In this document: piece after piece, positions 24,604 to 33,826 of the stretch
Layout: each line of letters starts with the position of its first letter
Position numbering within the stretch: the stretch's first letter is position 1
Assembly (NCBI RefSeq): GCF_000513195.1
Contig: NZ_CBVI010000001.1
Span: forward strand, 62,001-126,000
Direction: 5' to 3'
Source of the DNA: Bacteroides timonensis
Lineage (GTDB): Bacteria > Bacteroidota > Bacteroidia > Bacteroidales > Bacteroidaceae
DNA length: 64,000 bases
The notes under the pieces: generated by a model
Databases searched by the model: none
Told to the model about the DNA's origin: nothing
Seen by the model: the letters and a program-made list of their open reading frames with translations, nothing else
Program-made: the position numbers and the translations under genes

Positions 24604-26883
24604 TTATTTCTTTTTTATTTCATTGGAGAAAGAATACGGGTAATCTTCCACCTGTGTTCCTCGTTGTAAATTAGGTTTGCTACCCATATCAAATTTCAAG
24701 ACACCACCCTTCAACAGATCTCCATGCTTCAGATAATTCTTCGTATACGCGTTTCCATCCAAGCGGAGCGATTCGATGTACATATTTTCAGAACTATTAT
24801 TAGCAGCATCGATCACCAATGAATTACCATTTTCGAAATGGAGCGTTGCTTTTTTAAATAAGGGAGCACCCAAGACGTACTCATCGGTTCCCGGACAAAC
24901 GGGATAGAATCCTAATGCCGAGAATACATACCAGGCAGAAGTCTGCCCGTTATCTTCATCTCCACAATAGCCATCGGGACCGGGCGTGTACATGCGATTC
25001 ATCACCTGACGCAACCAATACTGCGCTTTCCAGGGCTGTCCGGCATAATTATACATGTAAATCATGTGCTGTATAGGTTGGTTGCCATGAGCATAATTAC
25101 CCATATTCATCACCGTCATCTCACGTATTTCATGGATTACCTGGCCATAGTAGCTGTCATCGAATAAAGGAGGAACGATAAATACCGAGTCCAACATTTC
25201 AACAAAGACTTTTTCACCACCCATCAGATCAATCAAACCTTGAGGATCGTGGAATACAGACCAGGAATAATGCCAGCTATTTCCTTCCGTAAAGGCATCT
25301 CCCCACTTCAAGGGTGAGAAAGGAGCCTGGAACTGTCCATCTTTATTGCGTCCACGCATCAACAGGCTTTCCTTATCGAACACATTTTTATAATTCATAG
25401 CGCGGTCAGCAAAAAGCTTCAGTTCCTTCTTCGGGCGGTTCAGAGCTTTTGCCATCTGGTAGATACACCAGTCATCATAAGCATATTCCAAAGTGCGGGC
25501 AGTGTTCTCATTGATTTTCACATCGTAAGGAACATATCCCAATTCATTATAGTATTCATAACCGAGGCGACCGGTAGAAGAAACTTCCGGATGCACATTC
25601 TTTGTTCCGTGGATAAGACCTTCGTACAAGGTAGTTACATCATCCACTTTAACACCTTTCAGATAAGCGTCGGCAAGTATAGAAGCGGAATTATTACCGA
25701 TCATACAACCGCGATGTCCCGGACTTGCCCATTCGGGGAAGAAGCCGCTTTCCTTATATGTATTGATAAGGCCTTCCTGTATCTGTTTGTTTACTGAAGG
25801 GTACATCAGGTTGAGGAAAGGGAACAGACAACGGAAAGTATCCCAAAAGCCTGTATCAGTATACATATATCCGGGCAAAACTTCTCCGTTATAAGGACTG
25901 TAGTGAACTGGATTTCCAGCCTCGTCAAACTCAAAGAAAGCACGCGGGAAGAGTACTGAACGGTACAAGCAGGAATAGAAAGTACGATACTGATCAAGGT
26001 TACCTCCATCCACTTCTATTTTTCCCAATACCTGGTTCCAGGCATCTTGTCCTTTCTGAACCAAAGTTTCAAAACTGTCACTCCCCAGTTCTTTCAGATT
26101 TCTGTCTGCTTGCTCAAAACTGATAAAGGAAGAAGCCACACGGGCATGTACAATTTCTCCCTTACGGGTTTTGAAACCGATGATGGCTCCCGCATGTCCT
26201 GCTGTTTGTTCACTCTGGTTTTCAACCAAAGCGCCGTCAACAACAGAAGCCTGATAACTGAAAGGCTTATCAAATTCTATAACGAAATAGTTCTTGAAGT
26301 TATCAGGAACTCCACCGCTGTTACGGGTGGTGTATCCGATTATCTTATTCTGCTCAGGAATGATCTTAATATAAGAGCCTTTATCAAAAGCATCTACTAC
26401 AACATACGAATTCTCGTTCTCTGGAAAAGTAAAACGGAACAAAACGGCACGCTCTGTGGGCGTAAACTCTGTCACAACATCGTGCTCGGCAAGATACACC
26501 TTATAATAATAAGGTAATGCGACCTCTCCTTTGTGTGAGAACCAACTGGCACGTTTGTCTTCATCAAACTCTGGTTTGCCTGTTACAGGCATAATGGAGA
26601 ACTGACCGTAATCATTAATCCACGGACTGGGCTGGTGGGTCTGCTTGAAACCACAAATCTTATTAGCAGTATATACATATTGCCAGCCATCTCCCATCTT
26701 TCCGGTCTGCGGAGTCCAGAAATTCATACCCCAAGGACGTGCGATAGCCGGATATGTATTTCCCGTAGAAAGTTCAAAAGAAGACAATGTCCCCATCAGC
26801 GGGTTGACGTATTGCGTAAAATCTTTGGCTTGAGCCCAGAGAGCACAGCCTAAACAGCAAATCGATAAAAGCAGTTTCCTCAT
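24604..26883 (-). CDS. GH92 alpha-mannosidase with divergent active-site motifs
   Basis: A 759-aa secreted protein with a Sec signal (MRKLLLSICCLGCALWAQA). The GH92 fold is clear: FTQYVNPLMGTLSSFELS at the N terminus, FTEGNSWHYSWSVFHD (acid Glu), GNQPIQHMIYMYNYAGQPW and GDEDNGQTSAWYVFSALG (base Asp). Compared with the other two GH92 copies here, GNEPSHH is replaced by GNQPIQH and DCGQMSAW by DNGQTSAW, so it probably attacks a different mannosidic linkage or substrate. The N terminus also lacks the usual GTGG/GTDF glycine loop. It follows FecR by 38 nt and is in the regulatory transcription unit rather than the susC unit. Confidence 0.94.
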   Translation of the reverse strand: MRKLLLSICCLGCALWAQAKDFTQYVNPLMGTLSSFELSTGNTYPAIARPWGMNFWTPQTGKMGDGWQYVYTANKICGFKQTHQPSPWINDYGQFSIMPVTGKPEFDEDKRASWFSHKGEVALPYYYKVYLAEHDVVTEFTPTERAVLFRFTFPENENSYVVVDAFDKGSYIKIIPEQNKIIGYTTRNSGGVPDNFKNYFVIEFDKPFSYQASVVDGALVENQSEQTAGHAGAIIGFKTRKGEIVHARVASSFISFEQADRNLKELGSDSFETLVQKGQDAWNQVLGKIEVDGGNLDQYRTFYSCLYRSVLFPRAFFEFDEAGNPVHYSPYNGEVLPGYMYTDTGFWDTFRCLFPFLNLMYPSVNKQIQEGLINTYKESGFFPEWASPGHRGCMIGNNSASILADAYLKGVKVDDVTTLYEGLIHGTKNVHPEVSSTGRLGYEYYNELGYVPYDVKINENTARTLEYAYDDWCIYQMAKALNRPKKELKLFADRAMNYKNVFDKESLLMRGRNKDGQFQAPFSPLKWGDAFTEGNSWHYSWSVFHDPQGLIDLMGGEKVFVEMLDSVFIVPPLFDDSYYGQVIHEIREMTVMNMGNYAHGNQPIQHMIYMYNYAGQPWKAQYWLRQVMNRMYTPGPDGYCGDEDNGQTSAWYVFSALGFYPVCPGTDEYVLGAPLFKKATLHFENGNSLVIDAANNSSENMYIESLRLDGNAYTKNYLKHGDLLKGGVLKFDMGSKPNLQRGTQVEDYPYSFSNEIKKK

Positions 26884-26921
26884 ATTATTATGTTTTAAGA
26901 TTATATACTTCCGATTTTTAC

Positions 26922-27932
26922 CTATTTCTTTGAAGACAGAAATACACTATTTCCCACAATTTTATATTCAATGGGAAGTGCATTCGTGCTCTTAATCAGA
27001 TTCAGAGTCTCCTCGACATTATCTTTCTTCTTTAATGTACCGGAATATGTCTTTGTAGCATCCATATCAGGCGCCAGAATAATCTTCACCCCATAAGAAT
27101 TCTCCAAAGTACGGGCAATCGTAAATATGTCAGCCTTTTCAAAGACAAACTGATTATTATGCCAGTTTTCAATGCCTGTATCCACCTGTTTCACTACCAG
27201 ACGGCGAGTTACAGCATTCAATTCCGCTTTTTGTCCCGGAGCCAATACTATCATGCCTTCTTCGTGATTACCTTTCACTTCAATCTCCCCCTTTATCAGT
27301 GTAGCTACCGCAGAACGGTTAGTCTTGTCACTCTTTAAGTTGAAGACTGTTCCCAAAACTCTTACCTGCATGGCTTCACTGCGCACTATAAAAGGCTTCG
27401 CCGTATTTCGCTTTACTTCAAAATAGGCCTCCCCTTCCATATATACATTCCTTCCCTTTTCTGAGAATTCACGTGGATACTTTAAAGTAGTATGTTTGTT
27501 CAGCCAAACCTTAGTGCCATCAGGCAACATCAGTTCCTTCACCTCATCACGGGCAGTGACAGCAACCAATTTGCTCTCTTCACTTTGTGACTGATAAATA
27601 TGATAACTCAAACCGGATATAAAAAAGATACCTATGAACATAGCGGCATACCGCATCCAGGTATTCAATCTTCTCACCTTATTTCGTTTAGCTTCTTCTT
27701 GTGCCAGCCGTTTGAACAGCTGCTTTTCAGCTTTTTCTATCTTCTTTTCATCCGCAAATTCTTCACTCTTTCCCAGATGATATATCTGCTCTATCCTGAA
27801 CAATTCACGAGCGTTACCGTCCGATTCGTCCAGCCATGCATTTACCTTACAGAGCTCTTCTTCGGAGCATTCCCCCATAAGGAATTTGGCCATCAATTCT
27901 TCATCCAACTTATTCATTCCTTCCTTCATCAT
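26922..27932 (-). CDS. FecR-family anti-sigma factor
   Basis: A 336-aa inner membrane protein. The cytoplasmic N terminus (about 1-90) carries the sigma-binding helices (EELMAKFLMGECSEEEL), followed by one membrane span at about 92-110 (YAAMFIGIFFISGLSYHIY), the periplasmic FecR domain (VKELMLPDGTKVWLNKHTTL, FSEKGRNVYMEGEAYFEV) and a C-terminal DUF4974 (STN-like) domain. It holds the adjacent ECF sigma factor until the substrate-loaded SusC contacts it through the STN domain. It starts 31 nt after the sigma gene stop, so the two are co-expressed. An alternative start is MNKLDEEL five codons in. Confidence 0.93.
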   Translation of the reverse strand: MMKEGMNKLDEELMAKFLMGECSEEELCKVNAWLDESDGNARELFRIEQIYHLGKSEEFADEKKIEKAEKQLFKRLAQEEAKRNKVRRLNTWMRYAAMFIGIFFISGLSYHIYQSQSEESKLVAVTARDEVKELMLPDGTKVWLNKHTTLKYPREFSEKGRNVYMEGEAYFEVKRNTAKPFIVRSEAMQVRVLGTVFNLKSDKTNRSAVATLIKGEIEVKGNHEEGMIVLAPGQKAELNAVTRRLVVKQVDTGIENWHNNQFVFEKADIFTIARTLENSYGVKIILAPDMDATKTYSGTLKKKDNVEETLNLIKSTNALPIEYKIVGNSVFLSSKK

Positions 27933-27963
27933 ACTATTAAAACAACCGTTTCGATAAAAACAC

Positions 27964-28524
27964 TTACACCTTACCTAATAAAAACAAGACTAACATAAAA
28001 TTCAGGTAGCCCAACCTCTCACGCAGAAACTTCAGGGCTTTATACATATGAGCCTCCACGGTCCGCAATGATATCCCCATAGTATCTGCTATTTCCTTAT
28101 TCTTCATATCATGCAGATAGCTGAGTCTAAAGACCGTCTTACACTTATCCGGCAATTCATTTATAGCCTCGGAGAGTTCCTTTCTGAGTTCACGGTCTTC
28201 TATCCTCTTCACGACATCATTACTGTCCGGCTGATAAAACTCTATTCTTTTCTGGTTGATCTCCGTCACTACAGCTTCATAAGTATTCTTGATATCCCGG
28301 TGCTTCAGTACATTCAAAGCACGGGTATACACCGCCCGATACAGAAATGCCTGTATCTGCTCTCCTACCGTTATCGTATCTTTCCGCCGCCACAATTCTA
28401 CAAATACATCTTGTACTACGTCTTCCGCTTCTTCATCACCCACGATGCGCGTGGCATAGAAAAGCAGATTGGCGTAGTACTTACGGAAAAGGAGTTTATA
28501 AGTCAGGTCAAAGTTATCACTCAT
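27964..28524 (-). CDS. ECF RNA polymerase sigma-70 factor
   Basis: A 186-aa sigma factor with region 2 (YYANLLFYATRIVGDEEAED, VVQDVFVELWRRKD) and region 4 (INELPDKCKTVFRLSYLHDM, then ADTMGISLRTVEAHMYKALK). It is of the Bacteroides type paired with FecR and an STN-SusC. It should direct transcription of the susC operon when N-glycan is sensed. A short hydrophobic tail (YLNFMLVLFLLGKV) ends the protein, which is common in these sigma factors. It lies between two GH92 genes in the same direction. Confidence 0.94.
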   Translation of the reverse strand: MSDNFDLTYKLLFRKYYANLLFYATRIVGDEEAEDVVQDVFVELWRRKDTITVGEQIQAFLYRAVYTRALNVLKHRDIKNTYEAVVTEINQKRIEFYQPDSNDVVKRIEDRELRKELSEAINELPDKCKTVFRLSYLHDMKNKEIADTMGISLRTVEAHMYKALKFLRERLGYLNFMLVLFLLGKV

Positions 28525-28564
28525 AATCCCACAATTATATTATCTGGCACCATCCATCACTCTA

Positions 28565-30799
28565 TCACTCTATCTCATACCACGCTTTACCCGGTTTATT
28601 CCCCATCTCAAATTCAAAGATAGAACCATTCATTATTTGCTCATGCGTGATATAACTTTTATCATAAGGTTTTCCGTCGAGTTTTACCGACTGGATATAA
28701 ATATTCTCTTTGCTGACAGCCGGTGCCAATATCGTAAATATTTTACCGTCAGCCAGATGCAGTTTCATCTCAGGATACATGGGAGTACCTATCTCATATT
28801 TGCCGCTAATCGGGTCTACCGGATAGAATCCCATTGCACTGAACACATACCAGGCAGACATCTGACCACAATCTTCATTCCCACACAAACCGGCAGGTGT
28901 ATTCTTATATAATTCATGCATCACCTCAGCTGCATACTTCTGAGTCTTCCAAGGTTGCCCTATGGCATTAAACAAATAAATGACATGGTGACTCGGTTCA
29001 TTACCATGTGCATACTGCCCGATCATTCCAGTACTGAAAATAGGCAGATCTTCATCCGCAGAAGGATTGTAAGTGAACATACTATCCAGTTTCTGGGTAA
29101 AACGTTCCTTGCCTCCAACCAGACTGATCAGTCCATCAACGTCTTGTTGCACAGACCAGAAATATTGCCAACCATTACTTTCGCAAATATGCGGAGTATA
29201 ATCATCCGGACTGAAGTTCTCAATGAAGACTCCTTTGTTATTCCGCGGTTGCATGAATGTTGTCTGAGAATTATATACATTCTTATAATTCAGAGAACGC
29301 TTATCAAATTCATCTGCAATTTGCTTTTCACCCAGTTTCTCCGCCATACGGGCAATGCAATAATCATCGTAAGCGTATTCCAGGGTTTTAGAAAGTGACC
29401 AGTTCTCTGAATTATAGTGATCCGTTACATCATAAGGCACATAACCATATTTTTTATATAACCCTATTCCACGATATTCATCAATATTGGCTGTAGCTAC
29501 ACATGCGGCCAAAGCTTTCTTCGGATCAAAATCCCCAATCCCTTTCAAGTAAGCATCCACTATGACGGGAACTGCATGATAACCTATCATCATATCCGTT
29601 TCACTTCCATAGAAATTCCATACCGGAAGACGTCCGTTCTGTTCGGAAAAAGCAAGAAAGGATTTTACCATATCGTTTACACGCTGTGGTTCAATATAGG
29701 TATAAAGAGGATGAGCGGCACGGTAGGTATCCCATAATGAAAAAGTACTGTAATTGGTCCATCCATCTGCCTGATGCACTTGCTTGTCAGGACCATAATA
29801 GGCACCATCCACATCGCTATAGATAGTCGGGGCCAGCATGGAATGATAAAGGGCTGTATAGAACTTAACTTTCTCGTCAATGTCATCGCTCTTGATTTCG
29901 ACTTTGGAAAGTTGCTCGTTCCAGTTCTTACGGGTAACAGCCAGATACTTGTCAAAATCGTCTGCCGAAGCTTCAGCAGCAAGATTGCGTGCTGCGCCTT
30001 CCATACTTACCCCCGAGATAGCCGTAGTGACAAGAATCTGTTCACCCGCACTTGTGTGGAAATCAAAACGGGCAATAGCAGAGCTACCTATACGCTTACC
30101 GTCTTTGACGATAGCGGCAGTATCTAACTGCACGGATGCAAACGGTTTAGAAAAACGGGTACGGAAATAAATGTGCTGGTCGCGTGCCCAACCGTCAGAA
30201 AAACGGTATCCTTGAATAGTTACCGAATCGACTACTTCAATGCGGGTATCATTCGTAAAGTCCCAATTCATAGCTTTCCGCAGATTGAGGAATATAGCTG
30301 CGTCCGCTTCAGGAAAAGTATAACGCTGGATGCCACAACGTTCGGTTGCTGTCAGTTCCACGTTGATATCATAATCTTTCAGCCGCACCTGATAATATCC
30401 GGCACTGGCCGTTTCTTCATCATGGGAAAATAAAGAGTGAATGCCCAACGGCGCATCTGCTTCTTTATAAGGCAGAGTCACGGGCATAAAAGATATATCA
30501 TATAAATCACCGGCTCCCGTACCCGAAAGATGAGTGTGACTGAAACCTGCAATCGTGCTGTCCGGATAGAAATAACCGGAGATGCGATCCCAGCCGGGAA
30601 GACCATTATCGGGGCTTAACTGCACCATACCGAACGGTGCCTGCGCTCCGGGATAAGTATTTCCTGTAAAATCGGTACCAATAAAAGGATTGACGTACTC
30701 TGTTGCATAACACTCAGTTTCCGCATCCGGTTGTTGGGATACACACGCTGAAAAAGAGAAAAGAAGCAAAATCCAAAAAGATAATTCTGATAGTTTCAT
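28565..30799 (-). CDS. GH92 alpha-mannosidase, PUL proximal gene
   Basis: A 744-aa lipoprotein (signal ending FSFSAC). It contains YVNPFIGTDFTGNTYPGAQ, ICESNGWQYFWSVQQD (acid Glu), GNEPSHHVIYLFNAIGQPW and GNEDCGQMSAWYVFSAMG (base Asp). It groups by motif with the distal GH92 of this PUL and differs from the middle copy. It is the first gene read in the PUL, 40 nt before the sigma gene, so it may be made at basal level as part of the sensing unit and start trimming mannose before induction. Calcium dependence and inversion are known for the family. Linkage is not certain. Confidence 0.94.
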   Translation of the reverse strand: MKLSELSFWILLLFSFSACVSQQPDAETECYATEYVNPFIGTDFTGNTYPGAQAPFGMVQLSPDNGLPGWDRISGYFYPDSTIAGFSHTHLSGTGAGDLYDISFMPVTLPYKEADAPLGIHSLFSHDEETASAGYYQVRLKDYDINVELTATERCGIQRYTFPEADAAIFLNLRKAMNWDFTNDTRIEVVDSVTIQGYRFSDGWARDQHIYFRTRFSKPFASVQLDTAAIVKDGKRIGSSAIARFDFHTSAGEQILVTTAISGVSMEGAARNLAAEASADDFDKYLAVTRKNWNEQLSKVEIKSDDIDEKVKFYTALYHSMLAPTIYSDVDGAYYGPDKQVHQADGWTNYSTFSLWDTYRAAHPLYTYIEPQRVNDMVKSFLAFSEQNGRLPVWNFYGSETDMMIGYHAVPVIVDAYLKGIGDFDPKKALAACVATANIDEYRGIGLYKKYGYVPYDVTDHYNSENWSLSKTLEYAYDDYCIARMAEKLGEKQIADEFDKRSLNYKNVYNSQTTFMQPRNNKGVFIENFSPDDYTPHICESNGWQYFWSVQQDVDGLISLVGGKERFTQKLDSMFTYNPSADEDLPIFSTGMIGQYAHGNEPSHHVIYLFNAIGQPWKTQKYAAEVMHELYKNTPAGLCGNEDCGQMSAWYVFSAMGFYPVDPISGKYEIGTPMYPEMKLHLADGKIFTILAPAVSKENIYIQSVKLDGKPYDKSYITHEQIMNGSIFEFEMGNKPGKAWYEIE

Positions 30800-30838
30800 A
30801 ATATTACATAGTTAACGTATGTATGGAACAACTCAGCG

Positions 30839-30846
30839 CAAAGAAA
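30839..30846 (-). promoter_or_regulatory. Candidate -7 box for proximal GH92/sigma unit
   Basis: The minus strand reads TTTCTTTG, one mismatch from TAnnTTTG, 40 nt before the ATG at 30799. It would start the GH92-sigma-FecR-GH92 transcript with a leader of about 30 nt. Confidence 0.35.
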
Positions 30847-30913
30847 CACTTAGCAGTTTTTAAAATAAATTCATCGTGAGAACAAATATAGTCAGAAAAT
30901 TCCAATTAATTTA

Positions 30914-30921
30914 TAACTTTG
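30914..30921 (+). promoter_or_regulatory. -7 box of HAD-DUF3667 gene; decides the start
   Basis: TAACTTTG is an exact TAnnTTTG match, 14 nt before the ATG at 30936. Since transcription would start near 30928, the in-frame ATG at 30876 lies upstream of the transcript and cannot be the start. Confidence 0.6.
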
Positions 30922-30935
30922 CCACAAAAAGCGAC

Positions 30936-33149
30936 ATGGGCTATACGACTTATCTCTTTGACTTTGATTACACGCTCGCAGACTCTTCTCGCGGCATTGT
31001 TACTTGCTTCCGCAATGTGCTCAATAAACATGGTTATACAAATGTGACCGATGAAGACATAAAACGCACCATCGGGAAAACATTGGAAGAATCTTTTTCT
31101 ATCCTGACGGGAGTGACGGATGAAGAGCAGCTGGCCGGTTTTAAAAGTGAATACAGGAAAGAAGCGGACACCCACATGACAATAAACACCGTGCTTTTTC
31201 TGGAAACCAAGTCTGTGCTGCTGGCCCTGAAAGATGCGGGTGCATTCATAGGTATCATCTCCACCAAATACCGTTACCGAATTAAGGAAATGCTCGACCA
31301 ACATTTCCCCGGCAGTTTCTTCAATATCATTGTCGGCGGAGAAGATGTACAAACGGCCAAACCTTCGCCCGAAGGTTTGCTACTTGCCATAAAACAATTA
31401 CACGTCACCAAAGCTGAAACCCTCTATATTGGTGACAGTACAGTAGATGCTGCCACAGCCAAAGCTGCAGGTGTAGACTTTGCAGGTGTAACCCATGGAG
31501 TAACTACCACCGAAGAATTAGCCAAATATCCACACTGGAAGATTATGAGTTCACTGGAAGAACTACTGGAAAATGACGAGCAACCGACCCATGATAAACA
31601 ATCTGCTGACAACGAGGACTCGACTGCCAATAAAGTGATACCTCAACCTCCTGTTGTCAGTACGCCTGCAGTTCCGGCTGTTTCCGCTTCTCCCATTTCT
31701 CCCGCTCCCCGCAGAAGAAAGATGATCAACATTTGGCAAATACTGATTTTAGCAATATTGCTATGGCTGTCTTTTGAAGAAGGGGAAGATAGCAATGTTT
31801 TCATGTATTGTTTCATACTGGTGCTCTGGTACATTCTCAGCAAACGCAGGGTGCTCCCCAACCGGGTTTTAGAATTTATCTCACCTTGGTGGTCTCCTTG
31901 CAAAGCACGACTTCGCACTCTTCACATCAAGATGGTGCGTGGAAAGGAAATCCCTCCCATCAGCGAGGAAGGTAATATCTGCCTGAATTGTGATACTGTC
32001 TATACGGGCAGCTATTGCAACCGTTGCGGTCAAAGCCGGAACACTCCCCGCTACCGCTTCAGTAATGCATTCAGAAATATATTGGGAGGATTCACCAATA
32101 TTGATAATGGCTTTGGTCGAACACTTCTGGATTTACTCTACCGCCCGGGGTACATGATCAGAGACTTCATTGCCGGCAAACGAATCTTATACTTCCGCCC
32201 CTTCCAGACACTATTTGTACTTGCCGCCCTTTACATCATGGCCGTGCAACTGGTAGATCCTGAAGCCTTGAAAGAGAAAAAGGGAAAGTCTCCGGAAGCT
32301 CAAAGGCAAGAAATAGTCGCTGCACGTGAACAATTGCAAAAACGTATAGAAACAGCAACAGACCCGACTACCCAAAATATCCTGAATAAAACGATAGAAG
32401 GTCTGGATAAGAAACTGGAAAATCTGGAAACAGAAGATTCTACGGACATCCGGAAGAATAATCTGATAGCTGCACGTGAGCTATTGAAGAAACAGATGAA
32501 AAATACCAAGAAACCAGACCAAAAGGAGGTTTTGGCCCAAACAATAAAAGAACTGAATCAGGATCTGGAAAAACTGGAAACCCAAAACACCTTTAAAAAG
32601 GATAACATCACCCTCCAAATAAATGGTGATGAAGATGACGAACTCATAGATGAACTTCTGGAAGGTGGGTCATCGGTATTTAATAAGCTTGAAAAAGCCA
32701 TTCACAATACACCTTTTCTGGAAAAAGTATGGAACTTACTGAAAAGTTGGGGCCATGGTAACAAGGCATTCCGTATTATCGCCACATTACCCCTCTTTGC
32801 TCTGGCAACGCTCATGGCTTTCCGTCGGAAAAAGAACAAACTGCGTTACAATCTGACAGAACATGTCTTTATACAGGCTTATATTGCTTGTCAGATACTC
32901 TTGCTCAGTATCATAGTGCTTCCTTTCAACGGCAGTGCACAGGTAGGCGATTTATACGAATTGCCCATACTATTCATCTTTGCCCTCTTCTGCCTGGATT
33001 ATAAGCAACTGTATGGATATACCTGGTGGAGAAGTTTCTGGACTACAATACTGATGTTCTTCTATAGTTTGATACTGCTTATTATCTTTGCCATTATTGT
33101 AATGGCACTGATAGTTGCGGCGGTCTATATACTAAAGCCGCTTTTGTAG
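30936..33149 (+). CDS. HAD phosphatase fused to DUF3667 zinc-ribbon membrane protein
   Basis: 737 aa from the ATG at 30936. Residues 1 to about 210 are a phosphoglycolate phosphatase-like HAD domain with the DxDxT nucleophile motif FDFDYTLADSS, the Ser/Thr motif IISTKYRYRIKE, Lys in AKPSPEGLLLA, and YIGDSTVDAATAKAAG as motif IV. A Pro/Ser-rich linker (about 230-258) leads to two hydrophobic segments, a zinc ribbon (CLNCDTVYTGSYCNRCG, about 350-366) and the DUF3667 core with several membrane spans (YRPGYMIRDFIAGKRILYFR). Between spans lies a duplicated charged helical segment of about 45 residues (AAREQLQKRI and AARELLKKQM blocks, each ending KLENLET or DLEKLET). HAD and DUF3667 are normally separate. 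The substrate is unknown. Confidence 0.88.
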   Translation: MGYTTYLFDFDYTLADSSRGIVTCFRNVLNKHGYTNVTDEDIKRTIGKTLEESFSILTGVTDEEQLAGFKSEYRKEADTHMTINTVLFLETKSVLLALKDAGAFIGIISTKYRYRIKEMLDQHFPGSFFNIIVGGEDVQTAKPSPEGLLLAIKQLHVTKAETLYIGDSTVDAATAKAAGVDFAGVTHGVTTTEELAKYPHWKIMSSLEELLENDEQPTHDKQSADNEDSTANKVIPQPPVVSTPAVPAVSASPISPAPRRRKMINIWQILILAILLWLSFEEGEDSNVFMYCFILVLWYILSKRRVLPNRVLEFISPWWSPCKARLRTLHIKMVRGKEIPPISEEGNICLNCDTVYTGSYCNRCGQSRNTPRYRFSNAFRNILGGFTNIDNGFGRTLLDLLYRPGYMIRDFIAGKRILYFRPFQTLFVLAALYIMAVQLVDPEALKEKKGKSPEAQRQEIVAAREQLQKRIETATDPTTQNILNKTIEGLDKKLENLETEDSTDIRKNNLIAARELLKKQMKNTKKPDQKEVLAQTIKELNQDLEKLETQNTFKKDNITLQINGDEDDELIDELLEGGSSVFNKLEKAIHNTPFLEKVWNLLKSWGHGNKAFRIIATLPLFALATLMAFRRKKNKLRYNLTEHVFIQAYIACQILLLSIIVLPFNGSAQVGDLYELPILFIFALFCLDYKQLYGYTWWRSFWTTILMFFYSLILLIIFAIIVMALIVAAVYILKPLL

Positions 33150-33190
33150 TTTTTCAGGCAAATCCGGTCCGCATCAAAATAGGACCCGAA

Positions 33191-33275
33191 CCGTACCTGC
33201 TCCGTAGCAAATTCGGTTAAAGGTACCTCTAACCGAATTTGCTACGGAGCAGGTACGGAGCAGATACGGAGCAAG
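33191..33275. repeat. 28-bp perfect inverted repeat with 11-bp triplicate
   Basis: The left arm 33191-33218 and right arm 33231-33258 are exact reverse complements over 28 bp, with a 12-nt loop that holds ggtacc. The right arm runs into three 11-bp units tacggagcagg, tacggagcaga, tacggagcaag at 33243-33275. It follows the HAD-DUF3667 stop by 41 nt and has no U tract. It may stop or stabilise the upstream transcript or be a small repetitive palindromic element. Confidence 0.85.
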
Positions 33276-33363
33276 CAGGTCTCAAGTACGTTTTATATAC
33301 ACTCCGCTTTCCTTACATAGAATGGAGGTAAACCATTTTTTCCGCAAAAAGAAGATGAAACAC

Positions 33364-33394
33364 TTGCCCGTTCCGAAGAAAAGAAGTACTTTTG
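33364..33394 (+). promoter_or_regulatory. rplU-rpmA promoter
   Basis: A -33 TTG at 33364-33366, a 20-nt spacer and a -7 TACTTTTG at 33387-33394 fit the Bacteroides consensus. Transcription should start near 33401, giving a leader of about 85 nt before rplU, enough for autogenous control. Confidence 0.6.
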
Positions 33395-33485
33395 TGCCCG
33401 ATTATTCCGCACCGGGTTCGACAAAGTGCTTTCTAAGTGATTAGAGACCACCCGACGGAGCTAACTTATACATTATATATAAGAA

Positions 33486-33803
33486 ATGTACGCAATTGTA
33501 GAAATCAACGGTCAGCAATTTAAAGCAGAAGCTGGCAAAAAGCTGTTTGTACACCACATCCAGAATGCTGAAAACGGTACGACAGTAGAATTTGACAAGG
33601 TTCTTTTGGTAGACAAAGACGGTGCAATCACTGTAGGTGTTCCTACTGTAGAAGGTGCAAAAGTTGTTTGCCAGATTGTATCCAGCCTGGTAAAAGGTGA
33701 CAAAGTTCTCATTTTCCACAAGAAAAGAAGAAAAGGTCATCGCAAGTTGAACGGTCACCGTCAACAATTCACAGAGTTAACAATTACAGAAGTAGTAGCT
33801 TAA
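33486..33803 (+). CDS. rplU: 50S ribosomal protein L21
   Basis: A 105-aa protein of normal L21 length, starting [20 protein letters not shown] and holding the L21 signature near the C terminus ([20 protein letters not shown]). It binds 23S rRNA in the large subunit. It is followed after 23 nt by rpmA in the common rplU-rpmA operon. A promoter 92 nt upstream and a terminator at 34122-34155 frame the pair. The codon use is strongly biased, as for highly expressed genes. Confidence 0.99.
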   Translation: MYAIVEINGQQFKAEAGKKLFVHHIQNAENGTTVEFDKVLLVDKDGAITVGVPTVEGAKVVCQIVSSLVKGDKVLIFHKKRRKGHRKLNGHRQQFTELTITEVVA

Positions 33804-33826
33804 TCAATTTAAAACAGTAAGAAGAA

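Larger units (their letters stand above)
33150..33485. other. Intergenic region before rplU
   Basis: It holds the long hairpin and 11-bp repeats at 33191-33275, the rplU promoter at 33364-33394 and a leader of about 85 nt before rplU. I see no coding frame in it. Confidence 0.6.
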
